From NCBI GenBank assembly GCA_964418425.1, contig CAYQLT010000025.1, forward strand, positions 1 through 39,275: 39,275 nucleotides of DNA. The letters are read 5' to 3'. The notes below the pieces were generated by a model. It was not told the origin of the DNA, ran no database searches, and worked only from the letters and a program-made list of their open reading frames with translations. The stretch is from CAYQLT01 sp964418425 (GTDB taxonomy: Bacteria > Bacillota > Limnochordia > Limnochordales > Geochordaceae). Both the position numbers and the translations under genes were made by a program. Below are positions 32,441 to 39,275 of this stretch, piece by piece; the stretch's first letter is position 1, and each line of letters begins with the position of its first letter.

Positions 32441-33245
32441 AGGGCGGAAGGGCGAAGGCCGCCCGGTGAAGCTCGGGCGTGTAATACCGGGTGTCCAGGC
32501 GGCTGGCCCGAAACTCGTCGGGCCGGGCGGGTTCTGGGCCCAGGGAGCCTGCCAGGAACGTCCACGGCCCGATGGAATAGCTGGGCACGCTGGCCGTGTA
32601 GATGGCCACCCGGGGAAACGCGGCTGCGGCATGGGCCAGCAGGCGGGCCGTCACCTCCTGCTGGAACCAGGCGCCGCCGGACTGAGCGGCCACCATCCCC
32701 CCGTCGCGCAGGGCCTCCCGCACCGACCGGTAAAACTCGGCGCCGAACAGGGGAATGGCGGGCCCCAGCGGGTCGGGCGCATCCACCAGCACCACGTCGT
32801 AGAAGCCACGCACCGAGGCGACGAAACGGGCACCGTCGTCCACCACCAGCCGTAGGCGGGGGTCGCTGGCGGTCTGCTCGGCGCCGGCCAACCAGCGGCG
32901 GCTGACCTCCAGAACGCGGGCGTCGATCTCCACCAGGTCCAGCTGGCGCACCTCGGGGTGCTTGAGAACCTCCGCCGCCAGCCCCAGGTCCCCGCCCCCC
33001 ACGATGAGCACCCGTTCAGGACGGGGATGGGCGGTCAGAGGCACATGGGCCAGCATCTCGTGGTATATGAAACTGTCCCGCTCCGTCACCTGGATCTCGT
33101 CGCCCAGCAACAGGGTTCGGCCCATGGCTTCCAGCTCGAGGATGGCGATCCGTTGGTGGGCGGACTCCTCGGTGTGCAACACTTCCCGCACCCGAAACCG
33201 CATGGCCACCGAGTCGCTCTCCCGCTCCGTGAGCCACAGCTCCAA
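32391..33245 (-). CDS. speE: Spermidine synthase (polyamine aminopropyltransferase)
   Basis: This 284-residue enzyme transfers an aminopropyl group from decarboxylated S-adenosylmethionine to putrescine or another amine. It is recognised by LELWLTERESDSVA, FIYHEMLAHVPL, the nucleotide-binding VLIVGGGDLGLAAEVLKH, DLVEIDARVLEVSRRW, DDGARFVA, and YDVVLVDAPDPLGPA (catalytic Asp region). The family usually has GGGDGG; here it is GGGDLG. I place the start at the TTG at 33243-33245, since GGAGGGGG lies 9 bases upstream and it gives the canonical opening; the earlier ATGs add a non-conserved stretch. Its end overlaps the convergent nuclease-FtsK gene. It may be the last gene of the TRAP transporter unit (85 bp after the aminopeptidase gene). 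Confidence 0.94.
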   Translation of the reverse strand: MELWLTERESDSVAMRFRVREVLHTEESAHQRIAILELEAMGRTLLLGDEIQVTERDSFIYHEMLAHVPLTAHPRPERVLIVGGGDLGLAAEVLKHPEVRQLDLVEIDARVLEVSRRWLAGAEQTASDPRLRLVVDDGARFVASVRGFYDVVLVDAPDPLGPAIPLFGAEFYRSVREALRDGGMVAAQSGGAWFQQEVTARLLAHAAAAFPRVAIYTASVPSYSIGPWTFLAGSLGPEPARPDEFRASRLDTRYYTPELHRAAFALPPFIRQALEQRSGVRLSG

Positions 33246-33330
33246 GGCGTCCCACCCCCTCCGGAAGGCAGACGGGGGAGAATCGCCCCCTGCGGGCATC
33301 ATACCGCGTGTCGCTGCGCCACGTCACCGA

Positions 33331-34380
33331 TCAGGCCGCGCCGCCCTTCCCGGCCCCGGGCGACGAAAGTGCGGCCTCCCGCAGTCGCCCCTCCACCACC
33401 AGCGGTTCGCCGTCCAGCAGGAACGTGACGTCGCGGATCACCATGTCCAGATGCAGGGAACACCGGTGGGTGCCCCCGTAAAAGACGTCGTCGCCCAGCG
33501 CGACGTGTACGTTGCCCTCGGCCTTCTTCTCTTCTTCGAAGTCGTCGTTGCGAAGCGCGGCGGGGTTGAGCCCCAGGCCGATCTCGGCCACGTGGTCAAG
33601 CCCAGGCACCGACTCCAGCAACCGGTTGAGCCGGGCGCTTCGTGCAGTTCCCGTTGGGTCCACCGGCTGCACGGACACCACCTTGCCGCCCCGCACCTCC
33701 ACGCGGATGGGCCCTCCCGGTCCCAGCATGGCGATGGGCCCATCCACGATCAAGGTTCCCTCGGCGCTCCCGGGGCTCGGGCGCTGGGAAACCTCGCCGT
33801 CGGAGAAGGCGGCCTCGACCCCTGGTTCCCTGGCGATCCCGCACTCGACGATGACCACCTGGCCCATGACGGGCTCCTTGCTCACCCGGGCCCGCAGGTC
33901 GGTGCCGCAGGCGCTTCGCACCTCGAGGCGCTCTGCCTGCGCCCACCGGGCCGCCACCCGCCGGCCCAGGGCATCCAGCGCCTCGTAATCGGCGGTGGCG
34001 GCCCCTTTGGTCCAGTTGTCCACGCTGCGCATCACCATGGACAAAGACCTCAGACGCCGCTCCCGGAGAAGGCGCGCCACGGTCTCAGAGTAGGTGGGCG
34101 CTCCGCTGCTCTTGGTCAGGCCGATGAGGACGTCGGCCGCCTCCAGGCCCCGGTCGATGACCGCGGTCAGCCGGGTCCCGTTGCGCTGATCCCGGGTCGG
34201 CATCACCGCGATGGTGTACTCGGCACCCTCGGCGGCCACGGCGCCTGCCAGCGCCATCGCCATCCGCATGTCCGTCTGCGGGTCAGCAACCACGAGCACC
34301 TGTTCGCCCGCTCGCACACCCAGATGCACCCGGACCAGCTGCCGGGCCACCCTAATCAGATCGATTTCTTGCCAGGACAT
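33331..34380 (-). CDS. M29/NicX-like aminopeptidase-family protein
   Basis: This 349-residue protein resembles the thermophilic M29 aminopeptidase / NicX (2,5-dihydroxypyridine dioxygenase) superfamily. The N-terminal GEQVLVVADPQTD region is typical, as are the metal-site segments GLGLNPAA, EKKAEGNVHVALGD and GGTHRCSLHLDMVIRD, where Glu, His and Asp residues bind the metal ions. Members act as metallo-aminopeptidases or as Fe(II) ring-opening dioxygenases, and sequence alone does not decide. Its start overlaps the end of the TRAP permease gene by 29 bp, so it likely processes the imported compound. The ATG at 34378-34380 follows AGGCGG. Confidence 0.85.
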   Translation of the reverse strand: MSWQEIDLIRVARQLVRVHLGVRAGEQVLVVADPQTDMRMAMALAGAVAAEGAEYTIAVMPTRDQRNGTRLTAVIDRGLEAADVLIGLTKSSGAPTYSETVARLLRERRLRSLSMVMRSVDNWTKGAATADYEALDALGRRVAARWAQAERLEVRSACGTDLRARVSKEPVMGQVVIVECGIAREPGVEAAFSDGEVSQRPSPGSAEGTLIVDGPIAMLGPGGPIRVEVRGGKVVSVQPVDPTGTARSARLNRLLESVPGLDHVAEIGLGLNPAALRNDDFEEEKKAEGNVHVALGDDVFYGGTHRCSLHLDMVIRDVTFLLDGEPLVVEGRLREAALSSPGAGKGGAA

Positions 34381-36334
34381 TTTCGCTGCCGCCTACCCCT
34401 TTCCCGGGCCGGGTGTGAAGCCGCATCCTCGCCTGTTCGGCAGACTCTGCCCGCATCCGCAACCCCGCTTGCCGAAGCTGCACAAGCGCCACAGCCCCCG
34501 CCACCATGGCCCCGATCAGCCACCCGTGGGGTCTCATGGTGAACAGCGCCGCCGCCCCGATGGCCATCATAAGGCGCTGCCAGGCTGATGCGTGGGTGAA
34601 GAGGAACCCCTGAAGCGCCGCCGACATCAGGGTGATGCCCGCCACCGCTGCGGCCGTCGCCGCAGCCACGGCCGGCGCGCCCGCCCTGAGCAAAAGCGCG
34701 GGGCTCACCAAGAACAAAAACGGCACCACATACTTGGCCATCCCGAAGCGAAAGGCCTCCAGGCCGGTGCGGAAGGGGTTGGAGCGTGCGATCCCCGACG
34801 CCGCATAGGCCGCCAGGGCCACCGGCGGGGTGATGTCCGCAATCACGCCGAAGTAGAAGACGAAGAGGTGGGCGGCGAGGATGTCGACCCCCATGGCCAC
34901 GAAGGCGGGCGCCACCAGGGAAGCCTGGATCACATAGTTGGCCGTCGTCGGAATGCCCATGCCGAGCACCAGCGACGCCAGGGCCGCCAGCGGCGCCGCC
35001 ACCCACAGCCTGCCTCCTGCCAGGTCCACCACGATGCCGCTGATGCGAAGCCCCAGTCCCGTCATGGTGGTCATGCCGATGATGATGCCGGCAGCCGCAC
35101 AGACCGCGGCCACCTCCACGGTGTTGAGCCCCCCCGTTCGGAACGCGTCCAACAGCGCGGCGGCGGTCCCGCGCAGCTGCTTCCGCCGGGCTCCCACGGC
35201 CAGCACGACCGCCACCGTCAGCAGGATGGTCCAGAACACCGCCCGCTCGGGCGAGTACCCCCCAAGCAGAAAGTAGAAGAGGGCCAAAAGCGGCAGCAGG
35301 AAGTGGCCGCCCTCCCGCAGGGCGCGGCCCAGCCTCGGCAGCTCAGGTCGGGGAAGCCCGACCCAGCCCATCTTCGCCGCCATGAAATCCACCTGCACGA
35401 ACATGGAAGTCATTGCGAGGGCTGCCGGGAGCGCCGCCGCGATGGCCACCTTGACGTAGGGCATCCCGATGTACTCCGCCAGCAGGAACGCTGCCGCTCC
35501 CATGACGGGCGGTATGATCTGCCCCATGGTGGAGGCGGACGCCTCGATCCCTCCGGCCATCTCCGGCTTGATCCCCAGCCGCTTCATGAGCGGGATGGTG
35601 AAGGTTCCGGTGGTGGTCGTGTTGGCCACCGAACTTCCCGAGACGGTGCCCAACGCTGCGGACGCGATGACCGCCGCCTTGGCCGGCCCGCCCCGGGTGC
35701 CGCCCGCCACCGCCATGGCCACATCCAGGAAAAACTTGCCTGCCCCCGTTTTCTCAAGAATGGCTCCGTAGAGGATGAAAAGGAGGACGAACTTCGCCGA
35801 AACGCCCAGCGGAATGCCAAAGACCCCGTCCGTGGTCAGGTACAGGTACGGCACCACCCGATCCACGGGGTAGCCCCGGTGGGCGAGAAAGAGGGGAAGG
35901 TGCCGGCCCGCAAAGGCATAGGCCAGAAACGCCCCGGCCACCACGACCACAGGCCATCCGGCTGCCCGTCGGGCGGCCTCGAAGACGGTGGCCAGCATCA
36001 CGAGGCCGAACAGAACATCCCACGCGTTGTACGCCCCGGCCCGCTCCGCCACGCTGGAGTAGTTGAGCAACACATAACCCACAGCGGCCGAGGCGGCCGC
36101 CACGAACAGCCCGCTGTAGGCCACCTGCCGCCAGCCCACCTGCCGGGCCTTCAACAGCGGGTAGACGAGGAAGATGAGCGACGCCATGAACCACCAGTGG
36201 ATGGCCCGGTGCTGCAGGGCGAAGAAAGGATAGAAATACGCCGAGTAGAGGTGGTAGACGGAGGCCGCCACTCCCAGCGCGGAGGCCGCCCCCCAGGCCC
36301 ATCGGCGCACCCTGGCCTCAGCTTCCGGCCTCAC
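34352..36334 (-). CDS. TRAP transporter fused permease (4TM + 12TM)
   Basis: This is a 660-residue membrane protein with about 16-18 helices, the DctQ and DctM-type subunits joined in one chain, as is usual for TAXI-type TRAP systems. Recognisable parts are IPLGVSAKFVLLFILYGAILEKTGAGKFFLDVAMAVAGGTRGGPAKAAVIASAALGTVSGSSVANTTTTGTFTIPLMKR (quoted landmarks: GAILEKTGAGKFF, GTVSGSSVANTTTTG), then GGIEASASTMGQIIPPVMGAAAF, and late IGMTTMTGLGLR and LGMGIPTTANYVI. It is a secondary, Na+- or H+-driven importer working with the TAXI binding protein encoded upstream. The GTG start overlaps the end of the DUF1850 gene by 17 bp. The substrate is not predictable; TAXI systems often carry dicarboxylates or amino acids. 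Confidence 0.95.
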   Translation of the reverse strand: MRPEAEARVRRWAWGAASALGVAASVYHLYSAYFYPFFALQHRAIHWWFMASLIFLVYPLLKARQVGWRQVAYSGLFVAAASAAVGYVLLNYSSVAERAGAYNAWDVLFGLVMLATVFEAARRAAGWPVVVVAGAFLAYAFAGRHLPLFLAHRGYPVDRVVPYLYLTTDGVFGIPLGVSAKFVLLFILYGAILEKTGAGKFFLDVAMAVAGGTRGGPAKAAVIASAALGTVSGSSVANTTTTGTFTIPLMKRLGIKPEMAGGIEASASTMGQIIPPVMGAAAFLLAEYIGMPYVKVAIAAALPAALAMTSMFVQVDFMAAKMGWVGLPRPELPRLGRALREGGHFLLPLLALFYFLLGGYSPERAVFWTILLTVAVVLAVGARRKQLRGTAAALLDAFRTGGLNTVEVAAVCAAAGIIIGMTTMTGLGLRISGIVVDLAGGRLWVAAPLAALASLVLGMGIPTTANYVIQASLVAPAFVAMGVDILAAHLFVFYFGVIADITPPVALAAYAASGIARSNPFRTGLEAFRFGMAKYVVPFLFLVSPALLLRAGAPAVAAATAAAVAGITLMSAALQGFLFTHASAWQRLMMAIGAAALFTMRPHGWLIGAMVAGAVALVQLRQAGLRMRAESAEQARMRLHTRPGKGVGGSENVLARNRSD

Positions 36335-36980
36335 GCACGCTCACCACCAGCCGGGAGCCCGGTTCCGCCAGGTCCGCCAGCACCAGGCACGTCTCGCCGA
36401 CCGCCAGTTCCTGGCGAACCGTCTCCGCCACCCGCAGCACCAGGCGGGAAACCACCGTGGCCGGGCGCACCACCACCCACCCCGGCTGGCGGCTTGCAGG
36501 CACAGCTGGGTGGAATTCCAGGCCTGCCCCGTACCAGGCATACCGCTCCTCGTCCACCCTCAGCCCCTGCGACGGGCCGAGGACGGTCAAAAGGGTGACC
36601 ACCGGGGTGCGGTCGGAGGAGTGGGTATAGGCGAGCACCACCGGGTCGCCGGCCGAAACGGGAACCTGAAAAAGCTTCCGTCCCGAGGCCCCGTCCTCGA
36701 CGGCCAGCCACAGGCGTCCCCGGGAGCCCTGGCGGCCTTTCTGCTGCGGCGGGGCCGAGGGAGGCGGGGACAGGCAGTTCCCGGCCTGTCCCGGGGATGC
36801 CGCCGAAGCCGGCGCCGGCGAGGCGGCCGGCAGGGCCTGCCCAACGGCGCCTGACAGGGCCCATGCGACGGCGCCAAGCAGGGTCCCGACGACCACGCCC
36901 GGGAGGGGGCCGGCAGCGAGCCCGGGCCCAAGGCCCGCTCGCCGCCGACCGCCGCTGCGGTGGTCCGGCACGGCGCTCAC
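36318..36980 (-). CDS. DUF1850 protein of TRAP/TAXI operon
   Basis: This 220-residue protein has an N-terminal hydrophobic segment (about residues 25-48) and a Pro/Ala/Ser-rich linker. The DUF1850 domain follows: LFQVPVSAGDPVVLAYTHSSDRTPVV, then LRVDEERYAWYGAGLEFHP, where YTHSSD-x-TPV and GAGL are the conserved marks. DUF1850 genes regularly lie between TAXI binding protein and permease genes; their role is unknown, possibly assembly or substrate hand-over outside the membrane. The GTG start overlaps the TAXI stop (GTGA). This copy has a longer N-terminus than the short forms I remember. Confidence 0.87.
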   Translation of the reverse strand: MSAVPDHRSGGRRRAGLGPGLAAGPLPGVVVGTLLGAVAWALSGAVGQALPAASPAPASAASPGQAGNCLSPPPSAPPQQKGRQGSRGRLWLAVEDGASGRKLFQVPVSAGDPVVLAYTHSSDRTPVVTLLTVLGPSQGLRVDEERYAWYGAGLEFHPAVPASRQPGWVVVRPATVVSRLVLRVAETVRQELAVGETCLVLADLAEPGSRLVVSVREAGS

Positions 36981-37945
36981 CGCAGTGCGCCCACCTCCCG
37001 GAAGTAGCGCTCGGCGCCGGGGTGAAGCGGTATCGGCGAATTGACCGCGTTTTGCGGAACAAGCTGTTGCGCCACGGGATGCACCGGGTGAAGGCGCGTC
37101 GCGTTCTCAAAAATCGTCTTGACGATCCGGTAGGCCAGCTCCTCAGGCATGCTGGCATGCGCAATGACCACGTTGGAGTCGCCCAGGGCCAGCACGTCGC
37201 GGTTCACGCCGCTGTAGACGCCGGCCGGAATGACGGAGCGGATGAAGAAGGGGTTCTCCTGGATGATGCGTTCCAGCACGTCGGGATCAAGTGGCACCAG
37301 GTCGATGTCGCGAACCGTTGCCATCTCGACCACCACGGAGGCCGGGTAAGCAAAGTTGTAAAACGCCGCGTCAATGACCCGGTCCTTGAGGGCGTCCGCC
37401 GATTCGGTCTGGGAAAGGCGCGCCCGGCGAATGTCCCGATCCGGGTCGATCCCGTACGCCTTGAGGATGATGAGCGCGATGGTCTCCGCGCCGCTTCCGG
37501 GAGCTTCCGTGGAGACCCGGCGGCCTCGCAGGTCACGGACCGAGCGGATCCCCGAGCCCTTCAGTGTCACCAGGTGCTGGGGAGCCGGGTACATTTGAAA
37601 CAGTGCCCGCACGTTAAGGGGTTCGGTGAAAGGCGCCATTCCGTGCAGCGCCTTGTAGGCGACGCTTCCCAGGGCCATCCCCATATCGGCCCGGCGGGCG
37701 CCTACCAGGCGAGAGTTCTCCACCGAGGCGGCCGTCGACTCGGCGGTGACCTGGACGTCCGGCAGCAGACTCGACAGGAGGTCGGCCATCGCCCCGCCGA
37801 GGGGGAAGTAGACGCCTCCGGGGCTGCCTGTGGCCAGGCTGAGGTAACGCATCTGAGCGGCGGCGCCCGCAGGCAGGACCAACGCCGCTGCCAGGATACC
37901 CAGCAGCAGGATGCAGGCCCCCTGGACCTTGGCTTTGCGCTGCAT
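36977..37945 (-). CDS. TAXI-family TRAP solute-binding protein
   Basis: This is a 322-residue exported binding protein. The signal peptide covers residues 1-31 (KVQGACILLLGILAAALVLPAGAAA). The TAXI signature follows: LSLATGSPGGVYFPLGGAMADLL, VTAESTAASVENSRLVGARRADMGMA, and later LRGRRVSTEAPGSGAETIALIILKAYGI. No lipobox Cys is seen at the signal end. The protein captures the substrate and delivers it to the fused permease. The ATG at 37943-37945 follows GGGAGGCGAAAAGAGC. It is the first gene of the transporter operon, 129 bp after the RpiR regulator on the same strand, so it may be read from the regulator's promoter as well. Confidence 0.95.
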   Translation of the reverse strand: MQRKAKVQGACILLLGILAAALVLPAGAAAQMRYLSLATGSPGGVYFPLGGAMADLLSSLLPDVQVTAESTAASVENSRLVGARRADMGMALGSVAYKALHGMAPFTEPLNVRALFQMYPAPQHLVTLKGSGIRSVRDLRGRRVSTEAPGSGAETIALIILKAYGIDPDRDIRRARLSQTESADALKDRVIDAAFYNFAYPASVVVEMATVRDIDLVPLDPDVLERIIQENPFFIRSVIPAGVYSGVNRDVLALGDSNVVIAHASMPEELAYRIVKTIFENATRLHPVHPVAQQLVPQNAVNSPIPLHPGAERYFREVGALR

Positions 37946-37971
37946 GCTCTTTTCGCCTCCCTCGCTTGTGC

Positions 37972-37987
37972 GCGGCGTGCATGCCGC
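37972..37987. promoter_or_regulatory. Imperfect palindrome before TAXI gene
   Basis: GCGGCGTGCATGCCGC is symmetrical at 14 of 16 positions and lies about 27 bp before the TAXI start codon. It could be an operator or an RNA hairpin; nothing decides between them. Confidence 0.3.
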
Positions 37988-38074
37988 AAGTTAACCGGCA
38001 CGGCCCGAGTTGCCCCGTTGTCAAGCTGTGGGCCCCACCCCCCAATCCCCGGCTGCACCCGACAAGCCCGGCCA

Positions 38075-38962
38075 TCAACCGCCGCCCGTGGCATCGGCTC
38101 CGGCTGAGCCGGGTTCGATGTAAACCTGCTGCTCGCGCCACAGGGCCTCTCGCCGGCGCAGCACGTCCAGGCTGCGCTGCTCGTCCCGCATGGCCACCCC
38201 GAGGATCAGCGCGTTGAGCAGGCTGAGGGGAGCAGCGAAGGACTCGATGAAGGCGTTGAAGTGGGTGACCGCAGGCAGCACCACGTCCGCCACCGCCCCA
38301 AGAGGCGAAACCGCGCTGTCCGTCACCGCGATGGCGTTGGCTCCCCGACTTCGGGCATACTTGACCAATTCCACCGTCCAGCGGGTGTAGCGCGGTACGC
38401 TGATGGCAACCGCCACGTCACCGGGGCCGACGAGATCCAGACGCTCCCAGTGATCTCCGATGCCCAGCTCCACCCGTACCGCTTCCCGGCCCAGGTAGAG
38501 CAGCGAGGTGGTGAGCAGGACCGCCAGGCAAGCGGACGTCCGCAGGCCGATGACGTAGATGCGGCGGGCTCCTGACAGCAGCTCGACTGCCCGCTCGAAG
38601 TCCCCGGGATCCAGTTGCTGGAATGTACGGTTGATGTTCTCGATGTCGTTTTGCCAGACCGAGTAGAGGGTTTGCGCGTGGCCTCGGGCCTGCTGCAGGC
38701 CGGAGCGCATCCGTTCGACGGTGGAGAGCCTGGAGCGGAGCTCCTCCTGGACGGCACGCTGAAGCTCCGGATAGCCCGGAAATCCCACCGAGGCGGCGAA
38801 ACGGACCACGGTGGACTCGCTGACGCCGACGCGGCGGCCAAGCTCGCTGGCGGTCAGAAAGGCGCCCTCGTCGGGGCGCTCCAGGAGAAACTCTGCGATG
38901 GCCCGCTGGTTGGGGCCCATGCGGGGAAGAGCCGTGCGCAAGGCCTCTTGCAGACTGCCCAT
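38075..38962 (-). CDS. MurR/RpiR-family transcriptional regulator
   Basis: This regulator has about 295 residues. The N-terminal HTH_6 domain is clear (ALRTALPRMGPNQRAIAEFLLERPDEGAF; ASELGRRVGVSESTVVRFAASVGFPGYPELQ). The C-terminal SIS domain spans about residues 125-260 (FERAVELLSGARRIYVIGLRTSACLA; VAVAISVPRYTRWTVELVKYARSRGANAIAVTD) and normally binds a phosphosugar. The ATG at 38960-38962 follows GGTGGTGA; longer in-frame starts run back through the promoter and are not credible. It lies directly upstream of the TRAP/TAXI operon, which it probably controls. SIS domains usually read sugar phosphates, so the transported compound may be sugar-related, or the effector may be different. Confidence 0.93.
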   Translation of the reverse strand: MGSLQEALRTALPRMGPNQRAIAEFLLERPDEGAFLTASELGRRVGVSESTVVRFAASVGFPGYPELQRAVQEELRSRLSTVERMRSGLQQARGHAQTLYSVWQNDIENINRTFQQLDPGDFERAVELLSGARRIYVIGLRTSACLAVLLTTSLLYLGREAVRVELGIGDHWERLDLVGPGDVAVAISVPRYTRWTVELVKYARSRGANAIAVTDSAVSPLGAVADVVLPAVTHFNAFIESFAAPLSLLNALILGVAMRDEQRSLDVLRRREALWREQQVYIEPGSAGADATGGG

Positions 38963-39040
38963 GTTCACCACCGGGTAGGGTTGTGATGCGGTTCCTGCTG
39001 CCTTCCCCGGGCTGTGCAGGATTTCCTGCAACGCAACCCC

Positions 39041-39069
39041 ATGGTAACCGGTATCGAACCGGTGGTCAA
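39041..39069 (-). promoter_or_regulatory. Promoter of rpiR-like gene with ACCGGT dyad in the spacer
   Basis: On the minus strand TTGACC (39064-39069) and TACCAT (39041-39046) are 17 bp apart. The spacer is exactly ACCGGT-TCGAT-ACCGGT, two copies of a self-complementary hexamer. This is a good candidate operator for autoregulation by the RpiR protein. Confidence 0.6.
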
Positions 39070-39107
39070 GATGGCGCGAGGGGGTGAGGCCGACGGTTCC
39101 CGGGGGC

Positions 39108-39138
39108 TTGCCTGCGGCTCGAAGCCGTGTGCTATAAT
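39108..39138 (+). promoter_or_regulatory. Promoter of tRNA-Glu
   Basis: A perfect TATAAT (39133-39138) with an extended -10 TGC immediately before it is preceded by TTGCCT (39108-39113) at a long 19-bp spacing. It lies about 65 bp before the tRNA. Confidence 0.65.
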
Positions 39139-39203
39139 CGGGCTGCTTGCGGAGACGGCGGGGCGACAGTTGCCTGCCCTTCGCCCGCAGGGTCAGTGGC
39201 GGT

Positions 39204-39275
39204 GCCCCCATCGTCTAGCGGCCCAGGATACATGGTTCTCAGCCATGAGACGCCGGTTCGAATCCGGCTGGGGGT
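39204..39275 (+). tRNA. tRNA-Glu (CTC), cut at the window end
   Basis: GCCCCCATCGTCTAGCGG is the typical tRNA-Glu opening. The anticodon stem-loop CATGG-TTCTCAG-CCATG gives anticodon CTC (39238-39240), reading GAG. The T-arm is GCCGG-TTCGAAT-CCGGC. The window ends at position 72, so the discriminator and CCA are not seen. The last pair would be G1-U72, a wobble. Confidence 0.93.

Noticed and set aside
27088..33245. Genomic island bounded by direct repeats of the tRNA-Gln 3' end
   Set aside because: I looked for a second copy of the tRNA 3' end downstream of the operon and found none, and no integrase gene is present.
34592..36598. 668-residue plus-strand open frame opposite the TRAP permease
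   Set aside because: His/Arg/Gly-rich antisense translation; the minus strand shows the TRAP permease motifs.
38019..38024. Perfect TTGACA on the minus strand upstream of the TAXI gene
   Set aside because: No acceptable -10 hexamer lies at 16-18 bp, so I did not call a promoter.

Overview
The window looks like the chromosome of a high-GC, endospore-forming Gram-positive bacterium (Bacillota; a Limnochordia-, Symbiobacterium- or Thermaerobacter-like lineage would fit, but I cannot place it more precisely). The reasons are dnaE linked to accD-accA-pyk, the sporulation genes ytrH-ytrI beside dnaE, a TRAP protein (mtrB), consistently GC-rich codons, frequent GTG/TTG starts and strong purine-rich ribosome binding sites. 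No CRISPR array, insertion sequence or integrase was seen. A run of 100 N (26175-26274) marks an assembly gap that removes the front of a peptidase gene.

Layout. 377-1006: a membrane protein of the DUF6338 type, visibly less GC-rich than its surroundings. 1329-3647: an S9 prolyl-oligopeptidase-family peptidase. 3846-6860: an exported redox cluster (Tat-targeted molybdopterin sulfite-oxidase-like enzyme, type-1 copper protein, sorbosone/glucose-dehydrogenase-like beta-propeller) ending at a bidirectional terminator shared with a CDGSH iron-sulfur protein. 7304-9760: SagB-like nitroreductase, XRE regulator, CheY-like receiver and a YdjM/DUF457-like membrane protein. 9928-11310: a three-gene operon (secreted Gly-rich protein, six-TM protein, winged-helix regulator) whose promoter spacer is filled by a perfect 14-bp palindrome. 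11331-12275: DUF4058 protein and tRNA-Leu.

12342-24449 (all minus strand) is a housekeeping block transcribed dnaE, pgpA, mtrB, a small conserved gene, accD, accA, pyk, ald, a HemL-like aminotransferase and an AIR-synthase-related protein. It combines replication, fatty-acid initiation, phospholipid synthesis, tryptophan sensing and pyruvate/alanine metabolism. ytrH-ytrI diverge from dnaE and meet the truncated M3 peptidase. A stand-alone CBM25-like starch-binding protein and tRNA-Gln follow.

27272-32440 is the most unusual part: a tight three-gene operon directly downstream of tRNA-Gln. It encodes (1) a winged-helix/coiled-coil protein, (2) a AAA-type ATPase with a large unassigned C-terminal half, and (3) a single polypeptide joining a complete Cas4/AddB-like PD-(D/E)XK nuclease with four iron-sulfur-type cysteines to a soluble FtsK/HerA-type DNA pump. 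I do not recognise this as a described system. It looks like a DNA-processing or anti-invader machine.

32391-38962 (minus strand): an RpiR regulator with an ACCGGT dyad in its promoter, then a TAXI-type TRAP transporter operon (binding protein, DUF1850 protein, fused permease), an M29/NicX-like aminopeptidase and spermidine synthase. The window ends inside a tRNA-Glu gene.
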